Source: Achromobacter pulmonis (GTDB lineage: Bacteria > Pseudomonadota > Gammaproteobacteria > Burkholderiales > Burkholderiaceae_B). From it: 36,266 bases of DNA. Positions 23,155 to 29,843 of this stretch are shown here, piece after piece (position 1 is the first letter of the stretch; the number at the start of each line of letters is the position of its first letter). The DNA is taken from assembly GCF_002885955.2 (NCBI RefSeq), contig NZ_POQS01000007.1:82189-118454 (forward strand). The letters run 5' to 3'. Both the position numbers and the translations under genes were made by a program. The notes beneath the pieces are model-generated. The model was not told the DNA's origin. It worked only from the letters and a program-made list of their open reading frames with translations, and ran no database searches.

Positions 23155-23556
23155 ATGGCGAAAGCTTCCACCAGCGGCGCTTCGCGCGTGCGCAAAAAGG
23201 TCAAGAAGAACGTCTCGGACGGCATCGCGCACGTTCACGCTTCGTTCAACAACACCATCATCACCATCACCGACCGTCAGGGCAACGCGCTGTCGTGGGC
23301 CACGTCGGGCGGTGCTGGCTTCAAGGGTTCGCGCAAGTCGACCCCGTTCGCTGCGCAGGTCGCCGCTGAAACGGCCGGCCGCGTCGCGCTGGAGTACGGC
23401 ATCAAGACGCTGGAAGTGCGTATCAAGGGCCCCGGCCCCGGCCGCGAATCGTCGGTCCGCGCTCTGAACGCGCTGGGCATCAAGATTTCGAGCATCGCCG
23501 ACATCACGCCCGTTCCGCACAACGGCTGCCGTCCGCCGAAGCGTCGTCGTATCTAA
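23155..23556 (+). CDS. rpsK: 30S ribosomal protein S11
   Basis: 133 residues (129 in E. coli). S11 forms the 30S platform close to the mRNA exit. Typical blocks are HVHASFNNTIITITDRQGNA, WATSGGAGFKGSRKSTPFAA and the basic C-terminus PHNGCRPPKRRR. The Asn-Gly in HNG is the site that becomes isoaspartate in E. coli S11. It follows rpsM after 15 nt. Confidence 0.98.
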   Translation: MAKASTSGASRVRKKVKKNVSDGIAHVHASFNNTIITITDRQGNALSWATSGGAGFKGSRKSTPFAAQVAAETAGRVALEYGIKTLEVRIKGPGPGRESSVRALNALGIKISSIADITPVPHNGCRPPKRRRI

Positions 23557-23567
23557 AGGGAATCCAC

Positions 23568-24191
23568 ATGGCACGTTATACTGGACCCAAATGCAAGCTC
23601 TCGCGCCGCGAGGGTACTGACCTGTTCCTGAAGAGCGCCCGTCGCTCGCTGGATTCCAAGTGCAAGCTGGATTCCAAGCCTGGCCAACACGGCCGCACTT
23701 CGGGCGCCCGCACTTCCGACTACGGCCTGCAGCTGCGCGAAAAGCAAAAGCTCAAGCGCATGTACGGCGTGCTGGAGAAGCAATTCCGCAAGTACTTCGC
23801 CGAAGCCGAGCGTCGTCGCGGCAACACCGGCGAAACGCTGATCCAGCTGCTCGAATCGCGCCTGGACAACGTCGTCTACCGCATGGGCTTTGGCTCGACC
23901 CGCGCCGAAGCTCGCCAGCTGGTGAGCCACCGCGCGATCGAACTGAACGGCCACACCGCCGACATCGCCTCGATGCTGGTCAAGGCCGGTGACGTCGTCT
24001 CGGTCCGCGAAAAGGCCAAGAAGCAAGGCCGCATCAAGGAATCGCTCGACCTGGCCGCCAGCATCGGCATGCCCCAGTGGGTCGAAGTCGACGCCAACAA
24101 GATGACCGGCACGTTCAAGTCGGCTCCCGATCGCGCTGACGTCGCTCGCGACATCAACGAATCGATGGTCGTCGAACTGTACTCGCGTTAA
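23568..24191 (+). CDS. rpsD: 30S ribosomal protein S4
   Basis: 207 residues (206 in E. coli). S4 nucleates 16S 5'-domain assembly and represses the alpha operon in E. coli. MARYTGPKCKLSRREGTDLF begins the N-terminal domain. The S4 RNA-binding domain (about 95-160) shows RLDNVVYRMGFGSTRAEARQ and LVSHRAIELNGH. The N-terminal zinc cysteines are incomplete, as in E. coli. An unusually long gap of 213 nt separates it from rpoA. Confidence 0.98.
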   Translation: MARYTGPKCKLSRREGTDLFLKSARRSLDSKCKLDSKPGQHGRTSGARTSDYGLQLREKQKLKRMYGVLEKQFRKYFAEAERRRGNTGETLIQLLESRLDNVVYRMGFGSTRAEARQLVSHRAIELNGHTADIASMLVKAGDVVSVREKAKKQGRIKESLDLAASIGMPQWVEVDANKMTGTFKSAPDRADVARDINESMVVELYSR

Positions 24192-24404
24192 TCAGGCCTG
24201 CCGGCGCTACCTTCGCAATGCGCCGGCGAACTGGTCCCGCGACCCGTTTGCAAGTCCCGCAGCAGCCCGCTTTCCGCTTTTCGGCGGAGCGGGCTTTGCG
24301 GTAAGTATCGGCCCGCGCTTCGCGCCGGCCCTGTTTCACGTTTCACCCTGTCCATCAGCCTTATCGGTGTAACGAGCCGAGGGTATTGAAAAGGAACACA
24401 GTAA
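24192..24404 (+). other. Intergenic region with hairpin between rpsD and rpoA
   Basis: No gene is seen in these 213 nt. AGCCCGCT (24264-24271) pairs with AGCGGGCT (24288-24295) around an inner CCGC / GCGG stem. Only TTT and then GCGG follow, so it is not a strong intrinsic terminator but may attenuate transcription or stabilise RNA ends. AAAAGGAAC near 24390 provides the rpoA ribosome binding site. No clear -35/-10 pair was found. Confidence 0.45.
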
Positions 24405-25391
24405 ATGTCCACTCAAGGTTTCCTGAAGCCGCGCTCCATTGAAGTCGAACCGGTCGGCACGCACCATGCCAAGATCGTGATGGAGCCGTTCGAGCGTGGC
24501 TACGGTCACACGCTGGGCAACGCCCTGCGCCGCATCCTGCTGTCTTCGATGACCGGCTACGCGCCGACCGAAGTGCAGATGACCGGCGTGGTGCACGAAT
24601 ATTCGACCATCCCGGGCGTTCGCGAAGACGTCGTCGACATCCTGCTGAACCTGAAGGGCGTGGTCTTCAAGCTGCACAACCGTGACGAAGTCACCCTGGT
24701 CCTGCGCAAGACCGGCGCCGGCACCGTGCTGGCCAGCGACATCGAGCTGCCGCACGACGTCGAGATCATCAACCCCGGCCACGCCATCTGCAACCTGACC
24801 GACGCCGGCAAGCTGGAAATGCAGATCAAGGTCGAAAAGGGCCGCGGCTACGTGCCGGGCAACGTGCGCGCGCTGTCGGAAGACCGCACCCACACCATCG
24901 GCCGCATCGTGCTGGACGCTTCGTTCAGCCCGGTCCGCCGCGTCAGCTACGCGGTCGAAAGCGCCCGTGTGGAACAGCGCACCGACCTGGACAAGCTGGT
25001 CCTGGACATCGAAACCAACGGCGTGATCTCGCCCGAGGAAGCGGTGCGCCAGTCGGCCCGCATCCTGATGGACCAGATCTCGGTCTTCGCCGCCCTGGAA
25101 GGCGCCGGCGACTCGTACGAAGCCCCGGTCCGCGGCACGCCGCAGATCGACCCGGTGCTGCTGCGCCCGGTCGACGACCTGGAGCTGACGGTGCGTTCGG
25201 CCAACTGCCTGAAGGCCGAAAACATCTACTACATCGGCGACCTGATCCAGCGCACCGAGAACGAGCTGCTCAAGACCCCGAACCTGGGCCGCAAGTCGCT
25301 CAACGAAATCAAGGAAGTGCTGGCCGCACGCGGCCTGACGCTGGGCATGAAGCTCGAAAACTGGCCCCCGCTGGGCCTGGAGCGCCCCTAA
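24405..25391 (+). CDS. rpoA: DNA-directed RNA polymerase subunit alpha
   Basis: 328 residues (329 in E. coli). The N-terminal dimerisation domain (about 1-230) has EPFERGYGHTLGNALRRILL and VHEYSTIPGVREDVVDILLN. A short linker leads to the C-terminal domain (about 250-320), which binds UP elements and activators. It is intact, with VRSANCLKAENIYYIGDLIQ holding the DNA-contacting Arg and KTPNLGRKSLNEIKEVLAAR after it. It lies between rpsD and rplQ as usual, but with wide gaps on both sides. Confidence 0.99.
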   Translation: MSTQGFLKPRSIEVEPVGTHHAKIVMEPFERGYGHTLGNALRRILLSSMTGYAPTEVQMTGVVHEYSTIPGVREDVVDILLNLKGVVFKLHNRDEVTLVLRKTGAGTVLASDIELPHDVEIINPGHAICNLTDAGKLEMQIKVEKGRGYVPGNVRALSEDRTHTIGRIVLDASFSPVRRVSYAVESARVEQRTDLDKLVLDIETNGVISPEEAVRQSARILMDQISVFAALEGAGDSYEAPVRGTPQIDPVLLRPVDDLELTVRSANCLKAENIYYIGDLIQRTENELLKTPNLGRKSLNEIKEVLAARGLTLGMKLENWPPLGLERP

Positions 25392-25578
25392 GTCCTGAAA
25401 GGGAGTCCGCCCTCGCAAGGGGCGGCCCCTGCAGGCGGGCCGGGGAAATCCCGGCCGGTTTGCGAAACCGTCGTAAAATGCACCGTTTTCTACCGGACCG
25501 CAGCCTGATCGCAGGTTGATAGAAGAGCCGGCAACCCGATGGCGGAAACGCCGTCTTTAGATTCAAAGGAAACTTATC
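25392..25578 (+). promoter_or_regulatory. Structured intergenic region between rpoA and rplQ
   Basis: 187 nt without a gene. Hairpins: GGCCGGG / CCCGGCC (25438-25444, 25450-25456), CGGTTT / AAACCG (25456-25461, 25465-25470), CCTG / CAGG (25504-25507, 25512-25515) and GGCG-GAAA-CGCC (25541-25552). TAAAAT at 25474-25479 resembles a -10 box but no -35 is seen at the right distance. AAAGGAAAC before the ATG is the rplQ ribosome binding site. A processing site or an extra rplQ promoter is possible. Confidence 0.4.
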
Positions 25579-25971
25579 ATGCGTCACGGTAATGGCTTGC
25601 GTAAGCTCAACCGCACCAGCAGTCACCGTCTTGCCATGTTCCGCAACATGGCCGTTTCGTTGATCACCCACGAAGCCATCAAGACCACGCTGCCGAAGGC
25701 GAAAGAATTGCGCCGCGTCATCGAACCCCTGATCACGCTGGGTAAAGAACCCACCCTCGCGAACAAGCGTCTGGCTTTCGCCCGTCTGCGCGACCGCGAT
25801 GCCGTGGTGAAGCTGTTCGCCGAAATCGGCCCGCGCTACGCGGCCCGCAACGGCGGCTACACCCGCGTGCTGAAGATGGGCTTCCGTCAAGGCGACAACG
25901 CTCCCATGGCTTTCATGGAGCTGGTCGACCGTCCGGAAGTCGATGAAGCCGCTGAGGACAGCGCCGAGTAA
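25579..25971 (+). CDS. rplQ: 50S ribosomal protein L17
   Basis: 130 residues (127 in E. coli). L17 lies at the 50S bottom near the tunnel exit. MRHGNGLRKLNRTSSHRLAM and NMAVSLITHEAIKTTLPKAK are diagnostic. The C-terminus ends in a short acidic tail (PEVDEAAEDSAE). Last gene of the alpha operon, followed by a strong terminator. Confidence 0.98.
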   Translation: MRHGNGLRKLNRTSSHRLAMFRNMAVSLITHEAIKTTLPKAKELRRVIEPLITLGKEPTLANKRLAFARLRDRDAVVKLFAEIGPRYAARNGGYTRVLKMGFRQGDNAPMAFMELVDRPEVDEAAEDSAE

Positions 25972-25991
25972 ATCCGGCTGCTCGATAAGCG

Positions 25992-26026
25992 ACAAGGGCG
26001 GGTCTTCGGACCCGCCCTTGTTTTTT
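25992..26026 (+). terminator. Terminator ending the alpha operon
   Basis: A 12-bp perfect stem, CAAGGGCGGGTC (25993-26004) / GACCCGCCCTTG (26009-26020), is closed by a stable C(UUCG)G tetraloop and followed by six T. It sits 20 nt after rplQ and ends 10 nt before the stop of the convergent HIT gene. On the minus strand no T run follows the stem. Confidence 0.95.
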
Positions 26027-26036
26027 GCGCGCCGCC

Positions 26037-26474
26037 TCAGGAGGCGTGCAGTTCGGCGCGCAGCTGCTCGGCGGTCGCGGCCAGCGCGTCCGGCGCGGCC
26101 TGCGGCGGCATCCGAAAGGTCAGGTCCTGCTGCTCGATGTACTGCGTGGACGTGACGTCCTGCGGATGGTGCATCGGGATGACGTGCGCGTGCGCATGCG
26201 CGACGTGGATGCCGGTGAAGGCGAAGCCCACGCGGTCCACGCCGTACAGGCGCTTCATGTGGCGGCCGAGCTTCTGCCCCAGGTTGAGGATGTTGCCCGC
26301 CAGGTCGGCCGGCATGTCCTCGTAATAGGGGTAATGCTGCTTGGGGATGATGAGCGTGTGCCCGGGGCGCACCGGCTGGATGTCGAGAAAGGCCAGCACG
26401 CGGTCGTCTTCGTGCACGATGTGGGCGGGGATCTCGCGGCGGGCGATGCGGCAGAACAGACAGTTGTCGGACAT
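26037..26474 (-). CDS. HIT-family hydrolase
   Basis: 145 residues from MSDNCLFCRIARREIPAHIV; GAGG lies 5 nt before this ATG, whereas an in-frame ATG at 26501 has no site. The histidine-triad motif HAHAHVIP has His93, His95 and His97, with His97 the likely nucleophile. The Cys5-x-x-Cys8 pair resembles the zinc site of HINT-type members. HIT proteins cleave nucleotide phosphoramidates or dinucleoside polyphosphates in the cytoplasm; the exact substrate is unknown. The gene is convergent with rplQ and divergent from cutA. Confidence 0.92.
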   Translation of the reverse strand: MSDNCLFCRIARREIPAHIVHEDDRVLAFLDIQPVRPGHTLIIPKQHYPYYEDMPADLAGNILNLGQKLGRHMKRLYGVDRVGFAFTGIHVAHAHAHVIPMHHPQDVTSTQYIEQQDLTFRMPPQAAPDALAATAEQLRAELHAS

Positions 26475-26547
26475 GCGTGCCTCGGTGGTAGCGGGTTGCA
26501 TGGCGGCGCGGCGGGCGTGGGTAGCCGGGCGTTGGCCGCAATACCGA

Positions 26548-26553
26548 TAAAAT
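26548..26553 (+). promoter_or_regulatory. Possible -10 box for cutA-dsbD
   Basis: TAAAAT, in the context GATAAAATACC, lies 42 nt before the cutA start in the 120-bp gap between the divergent HIT and cutA genes. No good -35 hexamer sits 16-18 nt upstream, so this is only a partial match. Confidence 0.3.
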
Positions 26554-26594
26554 ACCCTGAGTTACGCCCCATACGGGCTTTCCAAGGAGACATC

Positions 26595-26942
26595 ATGTTG
26601 CGCGATGACGACGTTGTGCTGGTCATCAGCAATGCGCCCGACCTGCTCCTGGCCAAGCGGATCGCGCACGTCCTGGTCGAAGACGGCCTGGCCGCCTGCG
26701 TGAACCTTGGCGCGCCGGGCCTGTCCATCTACATGTGGAACGGAGAAGTCGAAGGGGCTGAAGAGATCCCCATCCACATCAAGACCACCTATGCGCGCCA
26801 CCAGGCCGTTGTGCAGGCCCTGGCGCAGATGCATCCGTACGACGTGCCCGAAATCATCGTGCTGCCGGTCATCGGCGGCGCCGCGCCTTATCTGGACTGG
26901 GTGCGCGAGCAGACGGCCGTCACGCCGAACAAGAGAGACTGA
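26595..26942 (+). CDS. cutA: CutA1 family protein (divalent-cation tolerance)
   Basis: 115 residues, family-normal. CutA1 forms a trimer resembling PII proteins and was first linked to copper tolerance, although its true role is unsettled. The conserved SIYMWNGEVEGAEEIPIHIK and HPYDVPEIIVLPV...YLDWV segments are both present. AAGGAGA lies 5 nt before the ATG. Its TGA stop overlaps the dsbD start by one base, so the two genes are co-translated; in enterobacteria cutA and dsbD (cutA2) are neighbours as well. Confidence 0.94.
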   Translation: MLRDDDVVLVISNAPDLLLAKRIAHVLVEDGLAACVNLGAPGLSIYMWNGEVEGAEEIPIHIKTTYARHQAVVQALAQMHPYDVPEIIVLPVIGGAAPYLDWVREQTAVTPNKRD

Positions 26943-28837
26943 TGTTGCAACATGCCGGTATGGTCGGCGCGCCCCGGCGCGACTTTCGCGCGGTCCGCGC
27001 TTTCTTCGGGCGCTGCCTCGCCCTGTTGGCGACGGCGCTGCTGTTGCTGGGCTGGCAGGCCGCGGCGCGCGCCGAGGCCGAGTTCCTGGACCCTGAAAAA
27101 GCCTTCGTGTTCAGCGCCGCCATGGCCGCGCCCGACACGCTGGAGATGCGCTACCGGGTCGCGCCCGGCTACTACATGTACCGCGAGCGCTTCGGCATCA
27201 CCATCAGCCCCATCGGCGCGGCCACCCTGGGCGAGGCCGTCTATCCGAAGGGCGAGGTCAAGTACGACCCGACCTTCGAGAAGGACATGGAGGTCTTCCA
27301 TGAAGACGTGGTCATCCGCGTGCCCATCGCGGCCGGCGGGCAGCCGTTCACGCTGACCCTGACCGGCCAGGGCTGCGCCGACGCGGGCCTGTGCTATCCG
27401 CCCATGGACAGCAGCGTCAAGCTCACGCCGGTGGCCGGCGGCTATGCGCTGGCCGGGCCGGCGGGCGCGCCGGCCGCCGCTTCGTCCGCGGCGTCGGGCG
27501 GCCTGGGCGCGCTGGTCAACGCCGGCGATACCGGGCTGGCCGACGCGCTGGGCGGCCTGGGCTGGGCCAAGACCGCGGGCGTGTTCCTGGTGCTGGGCCT
27601 GCTGCTGGCGTTCACGCCCTGCGTGCTGCCCATGATTCCCATCCTGTCCTCCATCGTGGTGGGCGGCTCGGCCCAGGCCAGGCCCAGCCGCAAGCGCGGG
27701 CTGGCGCTGGCGGCCACCTACGTGCTGGGCATGTCGGTCGTGTACACCGCGCTGGGCGTGGCGGCGGGCCTGAGCGGCGCGGGCCTGGCGGCCTGGCTGC
27801 AGACCCCGTGGATACTGAGCCTCTTCGCGATCCTGCTGGCGGTGCTGGCGCTGGCCATGTTCGACGCGTTCACCTTCCAGATGCCTTCGGGCATCCAGGC
27901 GCGGCTGTCCGAGCGCGCCTCGCGCATTCCCGGCGGCCGCTACACCGGCGCGCTGCTGATGGGCGCCTTGTCGGCGCTCATCGTCGGGCCCTGCGTGGCC
28001 GCGCCGCTGGCCGGCGCGCTGCTGTATATCTCGCAGACCGGCGACGTGGTGCTGGGCGGATCGGCGCTGTTCGCGATGGCCTGGGGCATGGGCGTGCCGC
28101 TGCTGATCGTGGGCGCGTCCTCGGGCGCGCTGCTGCCCAAGGCCGGTCCGTGGATGGACGGCGTGAAACGGCTGTTCGGCATGCTGCTGCTGGCGACCGC
28201 GTGGTGGATGCTGATCCCGGTGGTGCCCACCTGGGTGCAGATGACGGGCTGGGCCTTCCTGGCGGCGGTTTCCGCCGTGATGCTGCGCGCCTTCGACGCC
28301 CTGCCCGCGGGCGCGGGCGCGGCGCGCATGTTCGGCAAGGGCGTGGGCCTGCTGCTGGCGCTGGCCGCGGCCGCGTGGCTGGTGGGCGCGGCCAGCGGCG
28401 GGCGCGACGTGCTGCAGCCGCTGTCGCACCTGGCGGCGCGCGCCGACGGGGCCGTCGCCACGGCGAACGCCGGCGGCGAAGTGCGCTTCACCCGCGTGCG
28501 CAACAACGCCGAACTGGATGCCGTGCTGGCGCAGAGCCGCCAGCCGGTCATGCTGGATTTCTACGCGGACTGGTGCGTGTCCTGCCGCGAAATGGAGCGC
28601 TTCACCTTCACCGATCCGGGCGTCGCGCAGCGCATGGCCGGCATGGTGCTGGTGCAGGCCGACGTCACGGCCAACAACGCCGACGACCGCGCCTTGCTCA
28701 AGCGCTTCCGCCTGTTCGGCCCGCCCGGCATCATGTTCTTCGAGCCCGGCGGCAAGGAGCTGCCCGAGGCCCGCGTCGTGGGCTTCCAGGACGCCAGGCG
28801 CTTCACCGAATCGCTGGACAAGGTGCTGATGCGCTAA
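26942..28837 (+). CDS. dsbD: Thiol:disulfide interchange protein DsbD
   Basis: 631 residues. A signal peptide (to about 45) is followed by the periplasmic alpha domain with Cys145 and Cys151 (GQGCADAGLCYPP). The eight-helix membrane domain has Cys227 (AFTPCVLPMIP) and Cys351 (VGPCVAAPL). The periplasmic thioredoxin-like gamma domain has Cys545-Val-Ser-Cys548 (YADWCVSCREMERF). All six redox cysteines are intact, so it can pass electrons from cytoplasmic thioredoxin to DsbC and to cytochrome c maturation. The ATG is fixed by the TGATG overlap with cutA; MVGAPRRD at residue 7 is an alternative start. Confidence 0.96.
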   Translation: MLQHAGMVGAPRRDFRAVRAFFGRCLALLATALLLLGWQAAARAEAEFLDPEKAFVFSAAMAAPDTLEMRYRVAPGYYMYRERFGITISPIGAATLGEAVYPKGEVKYDPTFEKDMEVFHEDVVIRVPIAAGGQPFTLTLTGQGCADAGLCYPPMDSSVKLTPVAGGYALAGPAGAPAAASSAASGGLGALVNAGDTGLADALGGLGWAKTAGVFLVLGLLLAFTPCVLPMIPILSSIVVGGSAQARPSRKRGLALAATYVLGMSVVYTALGVAAGLSGAGLAAWLQTPWILSLFAILLAVLALAMFDAFTFQMPSGIQARLSERASRIPGGRYTGALLMGALSALIVGPCVAAPLAGALLYISQTGDVVLGGSALFAMAWGMGVPLLIVGASSGALLPKAGPWMDGVKRLFGMLLLATAWWMLIPVVPTWVQMTGWAFLAAVSAVMLRAFDALPAGAGAARMFGKGVGLLLALAAAAWLVGAASGGRDVLQPLSHLAARADGAVATANAGGEVRFTRVRNNAELDAVLAQSRQPVMLDFYADWCVSCREMERFTFTDPGVAQRMAGMVLVQADVTANNADDRALLKRFRLFGPPGIMFFEPGGKELPEARVVGFQDARRFTESLDKVLMR

Positions 28838-28841
28838 GCGC

Positions 28842-29690
28842 CTAGCCCAGGCGCGAGGCGCGCGCGTCGCGGTTCTGCCAGCCCAGTTCGGCCGAGATGG
28901 CGTCGGCGCACTGCCTGATCTCGGCCACCAGCGGGCTGCTCCAGCGCGCGTCGAACACCCCGGCCGCGCCGATCGCGGTGATGACGAGCACCACGTTGCC
29001 GTTGGAATCGAACACCGGCGCGCTCAGCCCGTTGATGCCGGGTATCGGGTCGCCGACCGCGCGCGCCACGCCGCGCTGGCGCACTTCTTTCAAGGTCTGC
29101 TCGAACTTCTCGCTCCTGGCCCGCGACGGCACCGCGCCCAGGCGCAGGAAGTCCTCGTGCAGCAGGCTTTCTATCTTCTTGGGCGGCAGCAGCGCCGCGA
29201 ACACCTTGCCGGTGGCGGTGTTGGTCAGCGACATCACGGTGCCGGTGCGCATGTTGACGTGGATCGGGTAGTTGGACTCGTGCAGGTGCACGATCACCGG
29301 ACCCAGGTTGCCCAGCACCGCGATGGCGATGGTCTGGCCGGTTTTTTCGGCGAGCTCGCGCGTCATGGGCACGGCGATCTTGATGGGATCGAGCCGGTGC
29401 AGCGCGGCCAGCCCGAGCTGCAGCGCCAGCGGGCCCAGCTCGTATTCGCCGGTGCTGGCGTCCTGCCGGACCAGGCCCAGGTTGCCGTAGCTCACCAGGT
29501 AGGCGTGGGCGTTGGCGCCCGACATCCCTGCGGCCTTGGCCAGGGCGCCCAGCGGCAGCGAGGACGAGTGCTCCAGCAGCGCAAGCAGCAGCTTGCCGCC
29601 GACTTCGATGGATTGGATGCCGCGCCTGCGCGGCGATTTGACGGAGGGTTGGGCGGCGCTGCGCGCGCCGGCGGTGGTGTGGGCAGTCAT
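28842..29690 (-). CDS. IclR-family transcriptional regulator
   Basis: 282 residues. The N-terminal winged helix (about 25-85) contains GIQSIEVGGKLLLALLEHSS and ALAKAAGMSGANAHAYLVSY. The effector domain (about 100-270) has the IclR pattern with GPVIVHLHES and NTATGKVFAALL. IclR proteins usually control divergent catabolic genes in response to a small acid. It is divergent from the flavoprotein gene with a 153-bp shared region and convergent with dsbD, 4 bp apart. Confidence 0.94.
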   Translation of the reverse strand: MTAHTTAGARSAAQPSVKSPRRRGIQSIEVGGKLLLALLEHSSSLPLGALAKAAGMSGANAHAYLVSYGNLGLVRQDASTGEYELGPLALQLGLAALHRLDPIKIAVPMTRELAEKTGQTIAIAVLGNLGPVIVHLHESNYPIHVNMRTGTVMSLTNTATGKVFAALLPPKKIESLLHEDFLRLGAVPSRARSEKFEQTLKEVRQRGVARAVGDPIPGINGLSAPVFDSNGNVVLVITAIGAAGVFDARWSSPLVAEIRQCADAISAELGWQNRDARASRLG

Positions 29691-29726
29691 TTTTCTTTAT
29701 CGAACGTGATCGCCTATGTTAGTACT

Positions 29727-29741
29727 TTCGCAACTAGCGAA
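29727..29741. promoter_or_regulatory. Candidate IclR operator
   Basis: TTCGC-AACTA-GCGAA is a perfect 5+5 inverted repeat of 15 bp, the size typical of IclR-family operators. It ends 5 nt before the -35 box of the flavoprotein promoter and lies 36 nt from the iclR-type start. It is therefore well placed to control both divergent transcripts. No binding data. Confidence 0.5.
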
Positions 29742-29746
29742 TCCTA

Positions 29747-29775
29747 TTGACAGTATCAAATCACTTATCTACAGT
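29747..29775 (+). promoter_or_regulatory. Candidate promoter of the flavoprotein-SDR-transporter operon
   Basis: A perfect TTGACA (29747-29752) and TACAGT (29770-29775), 17 nt apart, give a good sigma-70 promoter. It reads toward the flavoprotein gene whose GTG start is at 29844. This intergenic region is visibly AT-richer than its flanks. The palindrome at 29727-29741 lies directly upstream. Confidence 0.68.
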
Positions 29776-29843
29776 CGCTACAAGAACAAAGCCATCCCGG
29801 CCCCGAGGGCGGGACAAGGCCACCCAGTGGGTATGGAGACAAC

